Below are positions 14,999-22,946 of a stretch of DNA of 27,009 bases, one piece after another. The position numbers and the translations under genes were made by a program. The notes beneath the pieces are model-generated. The model ran no database searches, was not told where the DNA came from, and saw only the letters and a program-made list of their open reading frames with translations. Within the stretch, counting starts at the first letter, position 1. Every line of letters starts with the position of its first letter. This DNA is from CAYMPW01 sp964392725. GTDB lineage: Archaea; Thermoplasmatota; Thermoplasmata; Methanomassiliicoccales; Methanomethylophilaceae. The stretch covers positions 1 to 27,009 of the forward strand of contig CAYMPW010000019.1 in assembly GCA_964392725.1 (NCBI GenBank), written 5' to 3'.

Positions 14999-16048
14999 AT
15001 GGATGTAGGAATTGTAAGTTACGGGGCATACGTGCCCAGGTACAGAATCAGCCCCGCCGAAATAGGCAGAATATGGGGTGTTGATGGAGTAGGTATGGGA
15101 AAAGGTCTGATGATTAATCAGAAATCCGTTCCCGCACCCGATGAAGATGTTGTTACTATTTCGGTAGAAGCAGCAAGAAACATGATGGATAGAACAGATG
15201 CAGATCCTTTGGAAATCGGAGCTGTATACGTAGGTTCAGAATCACACCCTTATGCAGTTAAACCAACTTCGACAATCGTCGCCACCGCAATCGGTGCAAC
15301 CCCTGCCATGACCGCCGCAGATTTGGAATTTGCATGTAAAGCAGGTACCGCCGGTATTCAGGCATGTATGGGTCTTGTCGGATCAGGTATGGTAAAATAC
15401 GGTGTTGCAATCGGTGCAGACACCTCACAGGGAGCTCCCGGAGATGCATTGGAATATTCCGCATCCGCAGGAGGGGCAGCATATCTTATCGGTTCCGAGA
15501 AGATTATTGCAAAAATCAACAAAACAATCAGTTTCACAACCGATACTCCTGATTTCTGGAGGAGAGAAGGTCAGCCTTACCCCAGTCACGGAGGAAGGTT
15601 CACAGGAGAACCCGCATATTTCAGACATGTTCAGACAGCAGCCAAAATGATGTTGGAAGCTATGGGAACAACACCTGAAGATTACAAATACGCGGTATTC
15701 CACCAGCCCAACGGTAAATTCCCATCAAGGGTTGCAGCCGTTTTGGGATTCACACCCGAGCAGATCGAAACCGGTCTTCTCACACCAAACATCGGAAACA
15801 CATACAGCGGCGCAGTACCTCTCGGACTCGCAGCAATTCTTGACAAAGCCGAACCCGGAGACAGAATTTTCGTAACATCTTACGGATCCGGAGCAGGAAG
15901 CGATGCATTTGATATCACCGTAACCGATGAAATCAAAAACTACCGCAGATCCGCGGCACCTACAGTTGAACAGATTATCGAACACACAGTTTCCTTGGAC
16001 TACGGAACATATGCCAAGTTCAAAGGAAAGATCGTTATGCCGGAGTGA
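14999..16048 (+). CDS. mvaS: Hydroxymethylglutaryl-CoA synthase (archaeal type)
   Basis: 349 residues, the standard archaeal length. It condenses acetyl-CoA with acetoacetyl-CoA to HMG-CoA, the committed feed of the mevalonate pathway to isoprenoid lipids. The catalytic triad is visible: Glu81 in GSESHPYAVKP, nucleophile Cys113 in EFACKAGTAG, and His235 in HQPNGKFP. The thiolase-fold C-terminal signature is GNTYSGAVPLGLAA, followed by SYGSGAGSDAF. The ATG at 14999 follows a clear Shine-Dalgarno GGAAGG at good spacing, and the gap to the regulator is 1 base. In archaea this enzyme forms a complex with the thiolase and DUF35 protein encoded next, channelling acetoacetyl-CoA; the gene order here matches that complex. 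Confidence 0.97.
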   Translation: MDVGIVSYGAYVPRYRISPAEIGRIWGVDGVGMGKGLMINQKSVPAPDEDVVTISVEAARNMMDRTDADPLEIGAVYVGSESHPYAVKPTSTIVATAIGATPAMTAADLEFACKAGTAGIQACMGLVGSGMVKYGVAIGADTSQGAPGDALEYSASAGGAAYLIGSEKIIAKINKTISFTTDTPDFWRREGQPYPSHGGRFTGEPAYFRHVQTAAKMMLEAMGTTPEDYKYAVFHQPNGKFPSRVAAVLGFTPEQIETGLLTPNIGNTYSGAVPLGLAAILDKAEPGDRIFVTSYGSGAGSDAFDITVTDEIKNYRRSAAPTVEQIIEHTVSLDYGTYAKFKGKIVMPE

Positions 16049-16053
16049 TTAAC

Positions 16054-17220
16054 ATGAGGGAAGTAGCAATTATTGGAGCAGGAGTCACCAAATTCGGTGA
16101 ACACTGGGAACGTTCCTTCAGGGACATTGGAATCGAAGCAGGAATGAAAGCAATCGCCGACGCCAACCTTTCGGGAAGCGAAATCGACGGTATGTTTATC
16201 GGAAATCTCGCAGCAGGTCGTTTCGTTAATCAGGATAACATAGCAGCACTTATCGCAGACTATTCGGGAATGGCAATAAACCACGTCCCCGCAACAAGAG
16301 TCGAAGCCGGAGGTGCATCAGGCGGAGTTGCATTCAGACAGGGTGTAATGGCAGTCGCTTCGGGAATGAACGATTGCGTTGTTGTCGGCGGTGCAGAAAA
16401 GATGACAGATGTTGATGATCCCACAACCAACGCTATTGCAGATTCTACTGCAGATGCAGCATGGGAATCAGCATTCGGTATCACACTCGCATCCCTTCAC
16501 GCTATGATTGCACAGAGATGTGTTCAGGATGGAGTATGTACAAGAGAAGAAATGGCATCCGTTTCCGTCAACTCACACTTCCACGGTGCATTGAACCCCA
16601 ACGCACAGTTCAGAAAAGAAATCAAATTGGATACAGTTCTCAGATCAGGTCCCGTAGCAACTCCTCTCGGAATGTTCGACTGCGCACCCATTTCTGATGG
16701 AGCAGCGGCAGTTGTTCTCTGCCCTCTTGAGGAAGCAAAGAAACACACAGACTCTTACGTCAAAGTGTCTGCCGTTACTCAGGCAAGCGATTCACTCGGT
16801 TTGTTCCAGAGAGATGACATAACATCTTTCGGAGCAACCGTTGCAGCCGCACAGAATGCATATTCTTTGGCCGGAATTACTGCAAAAGATATCTCTGTTG
16901 CAGAAATTCACGACAACTATTCAATTTCAGGAATTCTCGCTATGCAGGATCTCGGATTCTACAAGAGAGGAGAAGCAGGTAAAGCATTCCTCGAAGGAAG
17001 AACCCACGTCGGTGGAGACATCGCAGTCAACACCTCCGGAGGTCTTAAAGCAAGAGGTCACCCAATCGGAGCAACCGGTGTTGCACAGATTGTTGAAATT
17101 ACCGAACAGCTCAGAGGATCTGCAGACAAGAGACAGGTTGCAGATGCTAAATACGGATTGGCACAGAATGTTGGTGGAACAGGTTCTTCTGTTACCGTCA
17201 GTATCTTGGAGGCGATCTGA
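16054..17220 (+). CDS. Acetoacetyl-CoA thiolase of the mevalonate complex (nucleophile Cys replaced)
   Basis: 388 residues of the SCP-x-like archaeal thiolase family. Its expected role is condensation of two acetyl-CoA to acetoacetyl-CoA, handed to HMG-CoA synthase. Recognisable blocks are VAIIGAGVTKFGEHW, GGAEKMTDV, His286 in EIHDNYSISG, and His336 in GHPIGATG with the following GGTGSSV. Where the family has its acylated Cys (VEA-x-CASGG), this protein reads VEAGGASGG, with Gly at 86 and 87, so no cysteine nucleophile is present. The DNA there (GCC GGA GGT GCA TCA) is unambiguous. The start is ATG 16054, with Shine-Dalgarno GGAGTG overlapping the end of HMG-CoA synthase. A GTG at 16045 is possible but unsupported. 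The stop overlaps the ATG of the DUF35 gene by one base. Confidence 0.92.
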   Translation: MREVAIIGAGVTKFGEHWERSFRDIGIEAGMKAIADANLSGSEIDGMFIGNLAAGRFVNQDNIAALIADYSGMAINHVPATRVEAGGASGGVAFRQGVMAVASGMNDCVVVGGAEKMTDVDDPTTNAIADSTADAAWESAFGITLASLHAMIAQRCVQDGVCTREEMASVSVNSHFHGALNPNAQFRKEIKLDTVLRSGPVATPLGMFDCAPISDGAAAVVLCPLEEAKKHTDSYVKVSAVTQASDSLGLFQRDDITSFGATVAAAQNAYSLAGITAKDISVAEIHDNYSISGILAMQDLGFYKRGEAGKAFLEGRTHVGGDIAVNTSGGLKARGHPIGATGVAQIVEITEQLRGSADKRQVADAKYGLAQNVGGTGSSVTVSILEAI

Positions 17221-17627
17221 TGGTTGCAGTATCAAGAGAGTGGAGAGAAATCCCCGGAAGATACAACTTCATCGGATCCAAGTGCAACGCTTGCGGAAAA
17301 GTATACTTCCCCAAACGTGGAATGTGTCCCGTATGTCGTAGAGCAAGCATTGGAAACATGGAAACTTATGAAGTTTCACGTGTTGGAAAAGTGTTCGCAT
17401 TTTCGGTTATCTATGATGCACCCGACTGTAACAACAAATTGAAACCCTATGCGGTAGCAATTATCAAAACCGAAGACGGTGTAACCGTCGAAGGTCAGAT
17501 TACAGGTGTTGATTTGGATAAAATCGAAATCGGTATGCCCGTTCGCGCAGCATTCCGTAAACTCGACGAAGACGGACCTGCCGGCGTTATCCACTACGGA
17601 TACAAATTCGTACCTTTGGACCGCTGA
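17220..17627 (+). CDS. DUF35 zinc-ribbon OB-fold protein, thiolase/HMG-CoA synthase partner
   Basis: 135 residues. An N-terminal rubredoxin-like zinc ribbon carries Cys22, Cys25, Cys36 and Cys39 (KCNACGKVYFP, then GMCPVCRR). An OB-fold (about 50-130) follows, with VGKVFAFSVIYDAP, KPYAVAIIKTEDG and MPVRAAFRKLDEDG. DUF35 proteins bridge the archaeal thiolase and HMG-CoA synthase and shape a shared CoA tunnel. Its ATG overlaps the thiolase TGA (TGATG), indicating translational coupling, and a GGAGG lies just before. A strong hairpin follows its stop, closing the operon. Length and all four Zn ligands are normal. Confidence 0.95.
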   Translation: MVAVSREWREIPGRYNFIGSKCNACGKVYFPKRGMCPVCRRASIGNMETYEVSRVGKVFAFSVIYDAPDCNNKLKPYAVAIIKTEDGVTVEGQITGVDLDKIEIGMPVRAAFRKLDEDGPAGVIHYGYKFVPLDR

Positions 17628-17637
17628 TTTTAATCCA

Positions 17638-17665
17638 GTCGGCCCGGATTTATACCCGGGCCGAC
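17638..17665 (+). terminator. Terminator-like hairpin after the mevalonate operon
   Basis: A perfect GC-rich 10-base stem GTCGGCCCGG / CCGGGCCGAC (17638-17647 and 17656-17665) with an 8-base loop, 11 bases after the DUF35 stop. An A-rich rather than T-rich stretch follows, so it may act in 3' end stability as much as in termination. Confidence 0.6.
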
Positions 17666-17713
17666 AAAATCATTAATATAACGAATACTATGCGAAATCA
17701 GGAAGTGCAATTA

Positions 17714-17830
17714 ATGCAGCAGAAAACCAAAAAAATCGAAAGTCCAGTTATCGAGAAATCATGGATTGTTCTCTCAGTGATCCTCGTGGCACTCGCAGCA
17801 GCGACTGTCGCATTTATGATTTTAAAATAA
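17714..17830 (+). CDS. Small single-pass membrane protein
   Basis: A 38-residue open frame: a charged N-terminus (MQQKTKKIESPVIEKS) followed by one hydrophobic helix, WIVLSVILVALAAATVAFMI, ending in LK and TAA. The predicted topology is a short cytoplasmic basic tail and one membrane anchor. The Shine-Dalgarno AGGAAGTG stands six bases before the ATG at 17714, and a TATA-like TTAATATAAC lies near 17672-17681, about 37 bases upstream. An in-frame ATG at 17690 would add eight residues but would precede the expected transcript start. No family is recognised. It has its own hairpin-bounded transcription unit between two terminator-like structures, which favours a real gene. Confidence 0.55.
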   Translation: MQQKTKKIESPVIEKSWIVLSVILVALAAATVAFMILK

Positions 17831-17845
17831 TCTTTTAATTTTTTA

Positions 17846-17861
17846 CCCGTCGAAAGGCGGG
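17846..17861. terminator. Hairpin with GAAA tetraloop between convergent genes
   Basis: CCCGTC-GAAA-GGCGGG (one G-T pair) is flanked by T6 on the left and A5 on the right, which can extend the stem past one bulged A. It separates the small membrane protein gene from the Cgi121 gene, which is read from the other strand. It is likely a shared 3' end structure. Confidence 0.5.
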
Positions 17862-17867
17862 AAAAAT

Positions 17868-18326
17868 TCATTTTTGAATATCCAACATTGCTACGAGTTC
17901 CAATGCCAATTCTTCGGAAGATATTGACATTCCTTTTGTATCCAAACCCATAGCTTTGGCTTTTTCAGGAGTACCTTCAACGATTTTTTCATCAACATTG
18001 ATCCCGGCATCTTCAAGACGTAAATCTTCGGGGCATCCGATAACAATGGCAACCATTTCATTTCCCGTAGGTTTCATCTTTTTCAATGCTTTGGAAATCT
18101 GTCTTTCTCCTGCGGCATACATAATTGTTTCAGTAAGAATATTCTTGGAACGGTTTGTTCCTTCTGCAAAAGCTCTTTCTCCGTGATAGTACGCGGAAAG
18201 GGCATGTTTTTCTCCGTAGATGTAGAGAGGTTCCATTAAAACCGAATCTCCACCCAGTGAAATAAAGTGATTTACTACGGCTTCAAAACCGTCTTCACAA
18301 CGTATGCCCAAAACTTTTACGCTCAT
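17868..18326 (-). CDS. cgi121: KEOPS complex subunit Cgi121
   Basis: 152 residues. The family core is HGERAFAEGTNRSKNILTE (about 51-69), followed by YAAGERQISKALKKM. This matches archaeal Cgi121, which binds tRNA and the Bud32 kinase in the KEOPS complex that makes the universal t6A37 modification of ANN-decoding tRNAs. The C-terminal third (VDEKIVEGTPEKAKAMG and the following helix) is also typical. I start at ATG 18326. A longer frame from 18377 adds an Arg/Cys-rich MRTRICIRRNR segment that overlaps the promoter and is foreign to the family. A TATA-like TATAAG lies about 31 bases upstream on the minus strand, and the dyad GTTAT-N7-ATAAC directly abuts the ATG. The gene is divergent from homoserine kinase. 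Other KEOPS subunits are not in the window. Confidence 0.88.
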   Translation of the reverse strand: MSVKVLGIRCEDGFEAVVNHFISLGGDSVLMEPLYIYGEKHALSAYYHGERAFAEGTNRSKNILTETIMYAAGERQISKALKKMKPTGNEMVAIVIGCPEDLRLEDAGINVDEKIVEGTPEKAKAMGLDTKGMSISSEELALELVAMLDIQK

Positions 18327-18343
18327 GTTATTCCGGGGATAAC
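18327..18343. promoter_or_regulatory. Dyad GTTAT-N7-ATAAC abutting the Cgi121 start codon
   Basis: The second occurrence of the dyad described at 3845-3861, with identical half-sites, the same 7-base centre length and zero bases to the ATG on the minus strand. The centre differs (TCCGGGG). Both genes also place a TATA element about 31 bases from the ATG. Confidence 0.4.
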
Positions 18344-18365
18344 ACCTATTCCGTCTTATACATAT

Positions 18366-18377
18366 GCGCGTGCGCAC
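18366..18377. promoter_or_regulatory. GC-rich element GCGCGTGCGCAC in the cgi121/thrB divergent promoter
   Basis: This 12-base GC-rich element overlaps the perfect inverted repeat TGCGC-GT-GCGCA. It stands next to the minus-strand TATA of Cgi121 and upstream of homoserine kinase. A copy with one mismatch occurs at 22893-22904 in another divergent promoter. It is a candidate binding site for a shared regulator. Confidence 0.45.
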
Positions 18378-18433
18378 CGCGAAACTTTATCATAGTTGTA
18401 TGAGTACCCCATAGTAGAGGATCGCGTGAGCAT

Positions 18434-19366
18434 ATGAGCGACGAATGGATCAAAATAGCGGCACCCGCAACAATTTCTAACATCGGACCCGGTTTCGATG
18501 TTTTCGGAATGGCATTGAAGGAACCCTACGATATCATCGAAGGCAGGAAAATCGAATCCGGAATCGTAATTTCTGAAATTACAGGACCCGGATCCGAAGG
18601 AATTCCAACCGACCCGGCTAAAAATTCGGTCAGCATCGCTGCAGCCGAAGTTCTCAGAAGATGCGAAGCTGATTTCGGAATAGAAATCCGTATCAAAAAG
18701 GGAATTCGCCCGTGCAGTGGTATCGGTTCATCCGGTGCATCCGCAGCAGGAGGAGCATATCTCGCACATGTAATGTGTGACAAGGTTCTTGACGACCGTC
18801 AGGTTGTTCTCTGCGCAGCTCACGCAGAAGATGTTACATCAGGCGGTTTCCACGCCGATAACGTAGCACCCTGTGTATTGGGTGGATTTACAGTTATCAG
18901 GTCATACGAACCCTTTGAGGTTATTCGCATCCAGCCCCCGGAGGATTTGGGTGTTGTTGTAGCTATGCCCGATGTAATGGTATCCACAATGGAATCCAGA
19001 AAAGTTCTTCCCAAAGAGGTTTCTGTAAAAGACCTCGTATTCCATGCAGGTAATGCTTCATGTCTCGCATACGCAATGAGCGTAGGAGATATGGCCCTTA
19101 TAGGAAGATCTGTACAAGACGCAGTGTTCGAACCCGCAAGAACATCTTTGATTCCTTATCTTAAGGAAGCCGAGAAAGTTGCAATGTCTCTCGGAGCAAA
19201 AGCATCTTTCCTTGGAGGATCCGGACCTTGTGTTATCTCATTCTTCAGCAAAAGCAGAACAGATGGAAACATAATCGCAGATGGAATTCGCGAACTTTAC
19301 AATAACAATAGCATGAAATGCGACACCTGGGTCACCGAATGGGGAACAGGCTGTAAGAGGCTTTAA
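18434..19366 (+). CDS. thrB: Homoserine kinase (GHMP kinase family)
   Basis: 310 residues. It phosphorylates homoserine with ATP, the penultimate step of threonine synthesis. The three GHMP motifs are present: motif 1 PATISNIGPGFDVFGMAL (about 11-28), the ATP-binding motif 2 PCSGIGSSGASAAGGA (about 96-111), and motif 3 ASFLGGSGPCVISF near the C-terminus. The homoserine-side ADNVAPCVLGGF also matches ThrB rather than mevalonate kinase. Threonine synthase begins 1 base after its stop, confirming the assignment and an operon. The promoter region carries a TATA-like TTTATCAT near 18386 and the GCGCGTGCGCAC element further upstream. Length is normal. Confidence 0.95.
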   Translation: MSDEWIKIAAPATISNIGPGFDVFGMALKEPYDIIEGRKIESGIVISEITGPGSEGIPTDPAKNSVSIAAAEVLRRCEADFGIEIRIKKGIRPCSGIGSSGASAAGGAYLAHVMCDKVLDDRQVVLCAAHAEDVTSGGFHADNVAPCVLGGFTVIRSYEPFEVIRIQPPEDLGVVVAMPDVMVSTMESRKVLPKEVSVKDLVFHAGNASCLAYAMSVGDMALIGRSVQDAVFEPARTSLIPYLKEAEKVAMSLGAKASFLGGSGPCVISFFSKSRTDGNIIADGIRELYNNNSMKCDTWVTEWGTGCKRL

Positions 19367-19367
19367 A

Positions 19368-20585
19368 ATGGCAGCACACAAAGTAATTTGCTGGGATTGT
19401 GGCGCAGAAGTCACAGATCCCTACGTCAACACATGCCCTACATGCGGCGGTCTGCTGACAGTCAGTATGGACTTGGAGCAGGTAAAAGGAATGAAACCCA
19501 AAGATCTCCACAACAGGAACATTGGAGTATGGAGATATCACCCCTTCTTACCCGTAGATCTCAAAAATGCAGTTTCAATTCAGGAAGGCGGAACACCTCT
19601 CTATGAAACAAAAGCTCTTGGATCCGAAGTCGGCGTAAAAAATACATTTGTTAAATTCGAAGGTCTTAACCCCACAGGTTCTTTCAAAGACAGAGGAATG
19701 ACCGTCGGTGTATCCCATGCAAAAGAATTGGGAGCAAGCGTAGTAGGTTGTGCATCCACAGGAAACACATCCGCATCACTTGCAGCATATGCAGCAAAAG
19801 CCGGCATGAAATGCGCAGTATTCCTTCCTTCCGGCAAGGTCGCGGCAGGTAAACTCGCACAGGCACTTTTCTTCGGAGCAAAAGTATTGTCCATCGATGG
19901 AAACTTCGATGATGCACTCGCACTCGCAAGAAAAATGTCCGAAGAGAGAAAACTTTACCTTCTCAATTCAATCAATCCATACCGTCCCGAAGGACAGAAA
20001 TCCGTTCTTTTCGAAATTATGGATCAGCTTCAGTACGAAGTTCCCGACAGGATTATTCTCCCCGTCGGAAACGCAGCCAACATTTGGGCTATCTACAAAG
20101 CGATTACCGAATTGAAAGAAGTAGGCTGGATCGACAAGATTCCAAAGCTTACCGGTATTCAGGCAGAAGGAGCATCACCCGTTGCAAAAGCATTTGCAGA
20201 AAACAAGCAGGATTTCATTCCCGAAGAGAACCCCGAAACAGTTGCAACAGCAATTCGTATCGGAAACCCAATCAGCGGAAGGAAAGCACTTGCAGCAATC
20301 TATAACACAGGTGGATTCGCAACAACCGTCAACGATGCAGAGATTATTGCAGCTCAGCAGCTTCTCGGACGCAAAGAAGGTGTTTGTGTCGAACCCGCAT
20401 CCGCAGCATCCGTTGCAGGTCTTATCAAATTGAAGAATGACGGTGTAATCGATGCAGACGAACGTGTTGTTTGTATCTGTACCGGAAACGGTTTGAAAGA
20501 TCCCGATACAATTATCGAGAACTGTCCTTCTCCAATCAAATGCGGTAACTCTGTTGCCGATGTGGAAAGAATTCTTTCTCAGTAA
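19368..20585 (+). CDS. thrC: Threonine synthase
   Basis: 405 residues. It converts O-phosphohomoserine to threonine with PLP. An N-terminal zinc-ribbon-like stretch, CWDCGAEVTDP then CPTCGGLL, precedes the catalytic domain, as in archaeal and some bacterial enzymes. The PLP lysine is Lys107 in NPTGSFKDRGM. The phosphate-binding ASTGNTSASLAAYAAKAG and the C-terminal ICTGNGLKDP are typical of the family. It is encoded 1 base after homoserine kinase with translational coupling likely. Its TAA is immediately followed by the stop of the convergent Hel308 gene with no bases between, so the two transcripts must overlap at their 3' ends. Confidence 0.96.
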   Translation: MAAHKVICWDCGAEVTDPYVNTCPTCGGLLTVSMDLEQVKGMKPKDLHNRNIGVWRYHPFLPVDLKNAVSIQEGGTPLYETKALGSEVGVKNTFVKFEGLNPTGSFKDRGMTVGVSHAKELGASVVGCASTGNTSASLAAYAAKAGMKCAVFLPSGKVAAGKLAQALFFGAKVLSIDGNFDDALALARKMSEERKLYLLNSINPYRPEGQKSVLFEIMDQLQYEVPDRIILPVGNAANIWAIYKAITELKEVGWIDKIPKLTGIQAEGASPVAKAFAENKQDFIPEENPETVATAIRIGNPISGRKALAAIYNTGGFATTVNDAEIIAAQQLLGRKEGVCVEPASAASVAGLIKLKNDGVIDADERVVCICTGNGLKDPDTIIENCPSPIKCGNSVADVERILSQ

Positions 20586-22835
20586 TTAAAAATCAAACAG
20601 CTTCGACTGCTTAGGCACGTCCGGAGTCGGAGCTGTTACCTTTTCATTTTCACCGGCCATTTTATCCAACATATCATCGATGTCGTCGGAAGGCGGAACA
20701 TATCCTTCGGATTCGTTCCTATTACCACCTACCTGTTCTTTGAGACGTTTTGCAAGCACGTAACCTATTCTCGGTAAGTTTGCAAGTTTGTTAACATCAA
20801 CATCGATAATATCTGATTTTGTGCGTATTCCCGCATTGTACAATATTCTTGCACGTGCCCTTCCAACGCCTCTGAATGAAACCAATTCCATAAGTTCGGC
20901 TTTTACACCGTATCTTACACGGACAAGAAGCGGTTTGATTCTTTTTACGACTTCGGGTCTGAATATGTATGCGATTTCGGACATTCCGTATAAAATCCAA
21001 TCGAGCATATCGATTCTTGCACGTATGTCTCCGGGGCCGATACCCATTTCGTTGGTTATGGCTTCTTCATCGATTTCTGCGATCCAATCCATTGCCAAAG
21101 CAGCTACTTTCAGATCCTGGAAGAAATATTCGTATGCGTAGTCGGACGAATCGGGAGGTTCGCTAAGGAACTGTCCATCATACATTTCCGCTATTGCGCC
21201 AAGTCTTCCCTCGTCACTTTTCTTTGGATATAATCCAAGCACATCGGGAGTGGATGCAACCGCGTGAAGTATCAGGAATTCATCGGTTTCATCTTTAATT
21301 TTGTTCACGGCATCTCTGAGAATGACCGCAGACATGGGATCTATGTACAAATCCGAAACACGTTTTCCGAATGCAAGAGGACGGATACGATCCCCATCTC
21401 TTTCTACCATTCCTTCATTAACCAAGAATTCTACAACGTTTTCCACAACGCTTTCAATTCCATAGAGTTGTGATACGCATCCAAAGAACGTATCGTGCAA
21501 GAATCCAACAATTCCATCCTCGGATTCAGCATCGCCTGATGCAATAAGGCCCAATATATGATTTCTTAATGTAGACTCTTTACCGAGTTTGGAAGTAAGA
21601 CGTTCGGTATCATGCATGACATAGTCATCCATGAGGTGTTCGTAATCAGGATAATTTTTAGCAACCAAGATTGCTTCTCCGTACGGATCGTATCCGGGTC
21701 TTCCCGCACGTCCGCACATTTGTTTTACTTCCATAACGGAAATAGGTGTGTTTCCCGAATTGGATTCAAACCTTTTTGTATCTCTGACAATAACTCTTCT
21801 TGCGGGTAAGTTGATCCCGGCAGCAAGTGTCGGCGTAGCGATAATACATTTGATATCTCCGCTTTTGAAACGATCTTCCACAAAACGTCTTTGTTTGTAA
21901 GTAAGTCCCGCATTGTGGAACGCAACTCCGCATTTTACGCAAGCAGCGAGTTTTCTTCCAACCGCAGTGGATTCGGAATCCCCTTCCAACATCGCAGCTT
22001 CTTCATCGGAAACAGAAGAGTTGCAGAGTTTTTTCATATCGCTTGAGAATTTTACGGCTAAAGATTCTGTTGAACGTCTCGCATTAACAAAAACAAGACT
22101 TTGTCCACCCTTTTTGATAACGTCTGAAACCAAAGACCAAACTTCGTCCTTTCCTACGTCAATATCTATGGAATGGCCGTCTTCAAAGGTTACTTCTCCG
22201 TTGAAATAAACTCCTTCATGAAGTTCTACGGGACGCCATTCGCTGCGAACCAATTCTGCGTCCAGCCACTGTGCCAGGTCTTCAGAATTTGAGACTGTTG
22301 CAGACAATGCAATAATTTGAATATCCGGATTTTTACGCATAAGTTTTGTAATCGTAACTTCCAGAGTCGGACCTCTTGAAGGGTCGTGAATCATATGAAC
22401 CTCATCGGCAATGACAAGACCGACATCCTGAATCCATCTGCTTCCGTGTCTAATCATGGAATCAGCTTTTTCGGATGTTGCAACCACAACATCAGCATCT
22501 TTGAGTCCACGATCGTCAGAATCCAAATCTCCGCTGCTCATGGCAACTTTGAATCCTAAATCTGAAAAACCTTCGAGATCATCTCTTTTTTCACTGGCAA
22601 GTGCTTTGAGAGGAACAATGTAAAGAACTTTTTTTCCTTTTTCAAGGATGGTTTTCAATGCTGCGATATATCCGATTAATGATTTTCCGCTGGCTGTCGG
22701 AACAGCCGCCACAAGATTACGTCCGGTCAATGCAATCGGAATCGCTTCGGCTTGCGGGGGGTGAAGATTGACAAATCCCTTTTCTGTAAGGGCTTCCGCC
22801 ACATTTTGTGGTATCTCCAGTTCGTCAAATCTCAT
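20586..22835 (-). CDS. hel308: Hel308-type superfamily 2 DNA helicase
   Basis: 749 residues. It is an ATP-dependent 3'-5' helicase acting at stalled replication forks in archaea. Motifs in order: Q-motif LHPPQAEAIP; Walker A PTASGKS with Lys51; ADEVHMI (DEVH box); SATVSN; FVNARRSTES; HNAGLTYKQR with TPTLAAGINLPARR; and QMCGRAGRPGYDP. The C-terminal part has the ratchet/winged-helix region and a helix-hairpin-helix-like FRGVGRARARILYNAGIR. The last residues QSKLFDF look like a PCNA-binding box. I start at ATG 22835, where family homology begins. A longer frame from 22916 would start inside a strong TATA (TATATATA) and has a basic, unrelated leader. Divergent promoter with the transglutaminase-like gene. 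Confidence 0.94.
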   Translation of the reverse strand: MRFDELEIPQNVAEALTEKGFVNLHPPQAEAIPIALTGRNLVAAVPTASGKSLIGYIAALKTILEKGKKVLYIVPLKALASEKRDDLEGFSDLGFKVAMSSGDLDSDDRGLKDADVVVATSEKADSMIRHGSRWIQDVGLVIADEVHMIHDPSRGPTLEVTITKLMRKNPDIQIIALSATVSNSEDLAQWLDAELVRSEWRPVELHEGVYFNGEVTFEDGHSIDIDVGKDEVWSLVSDVIKKGGQSLVFVNARRSTESLAVKFSSDMKKLCNSSVSDEEAAMLEGDSESTAVGRKLAACVKCGVAFHNAGLTYKQRRFVEDRFKSGDIKCIIATPTLAAGINLPARRVIVRDTKRFESNSGNTPISVMEVKQMCGRAGRPGYDPYGEAILVAKNYPDYEHLMDDYVMHDTERLTSKLGKESTLRNHILGLIASGDAESEDGIVGFLHDTFFGCVSQLYGIESVVENVVEFLVNEGMVERDGDRIRPLAFGKRVSDLYIDPMSAVILRDAVNKIKDETDEFLILHAVASTPDVLGLYPKKSDEGRLGAIAEMYDGQFLSEPPDSSDYAYEYFFQDLKVAALAMDWIAEIDEEAITNEMGIGPGDIRARIDMLDWILYGMSEIAYIFRPEVVKRIKPLLVRVRYGVKAELMELVSFRGVGRARARILYNAGIRTKSDIIDVDVNKLANLPRIGYVLAKRLKEQVGGNRNESEGYVPPSDDIDDMLDKMAGENEKVTAPTPDVPKQSKLFDF

Positions 22836-22892
22836 TTTATCATTCGTACCAATTCCATTCGTGGTTAAAATCCTGTCGTTGATTTTCCTCGT

Positions 22893-22904
22893 GCGCGTAC
22901 GCAC
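22893..22904. promoter_or_regulatory. GC-rich element GCGCGTACGCAC in the hel308 divergent promoter
   Basis: Eleven of twelve bases match the element at 18366-18377. It lies inside GTGCG-CGTA-CGCAC, an inverted repeat, and directly touches the TATATATA at 22905-22912. A protein bound here could influence both hel308 and the plus-strand gene. Confidence 0.45.
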
Positions 22905-22912
22905 TATATATA
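22905..22912. promoter_or_regulatory. TATA box TATATATA between hel308 and the transglutaminase-like gene
   Basis: A symmetric TATA that could serve either direction. For the plus strand it predicts transcription starting near 22935, just at the Shine-Dalgarno of the 22947 gene. For hel308 it predicts a leader of about 50 bases; a weaker TTTTAA element near 22868 would give a shorter one. Confidence 0.5.
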
Positions 22913-22946
22913 CCATTTAAAGCGCACTATTAAAAAGGAGAATGCA

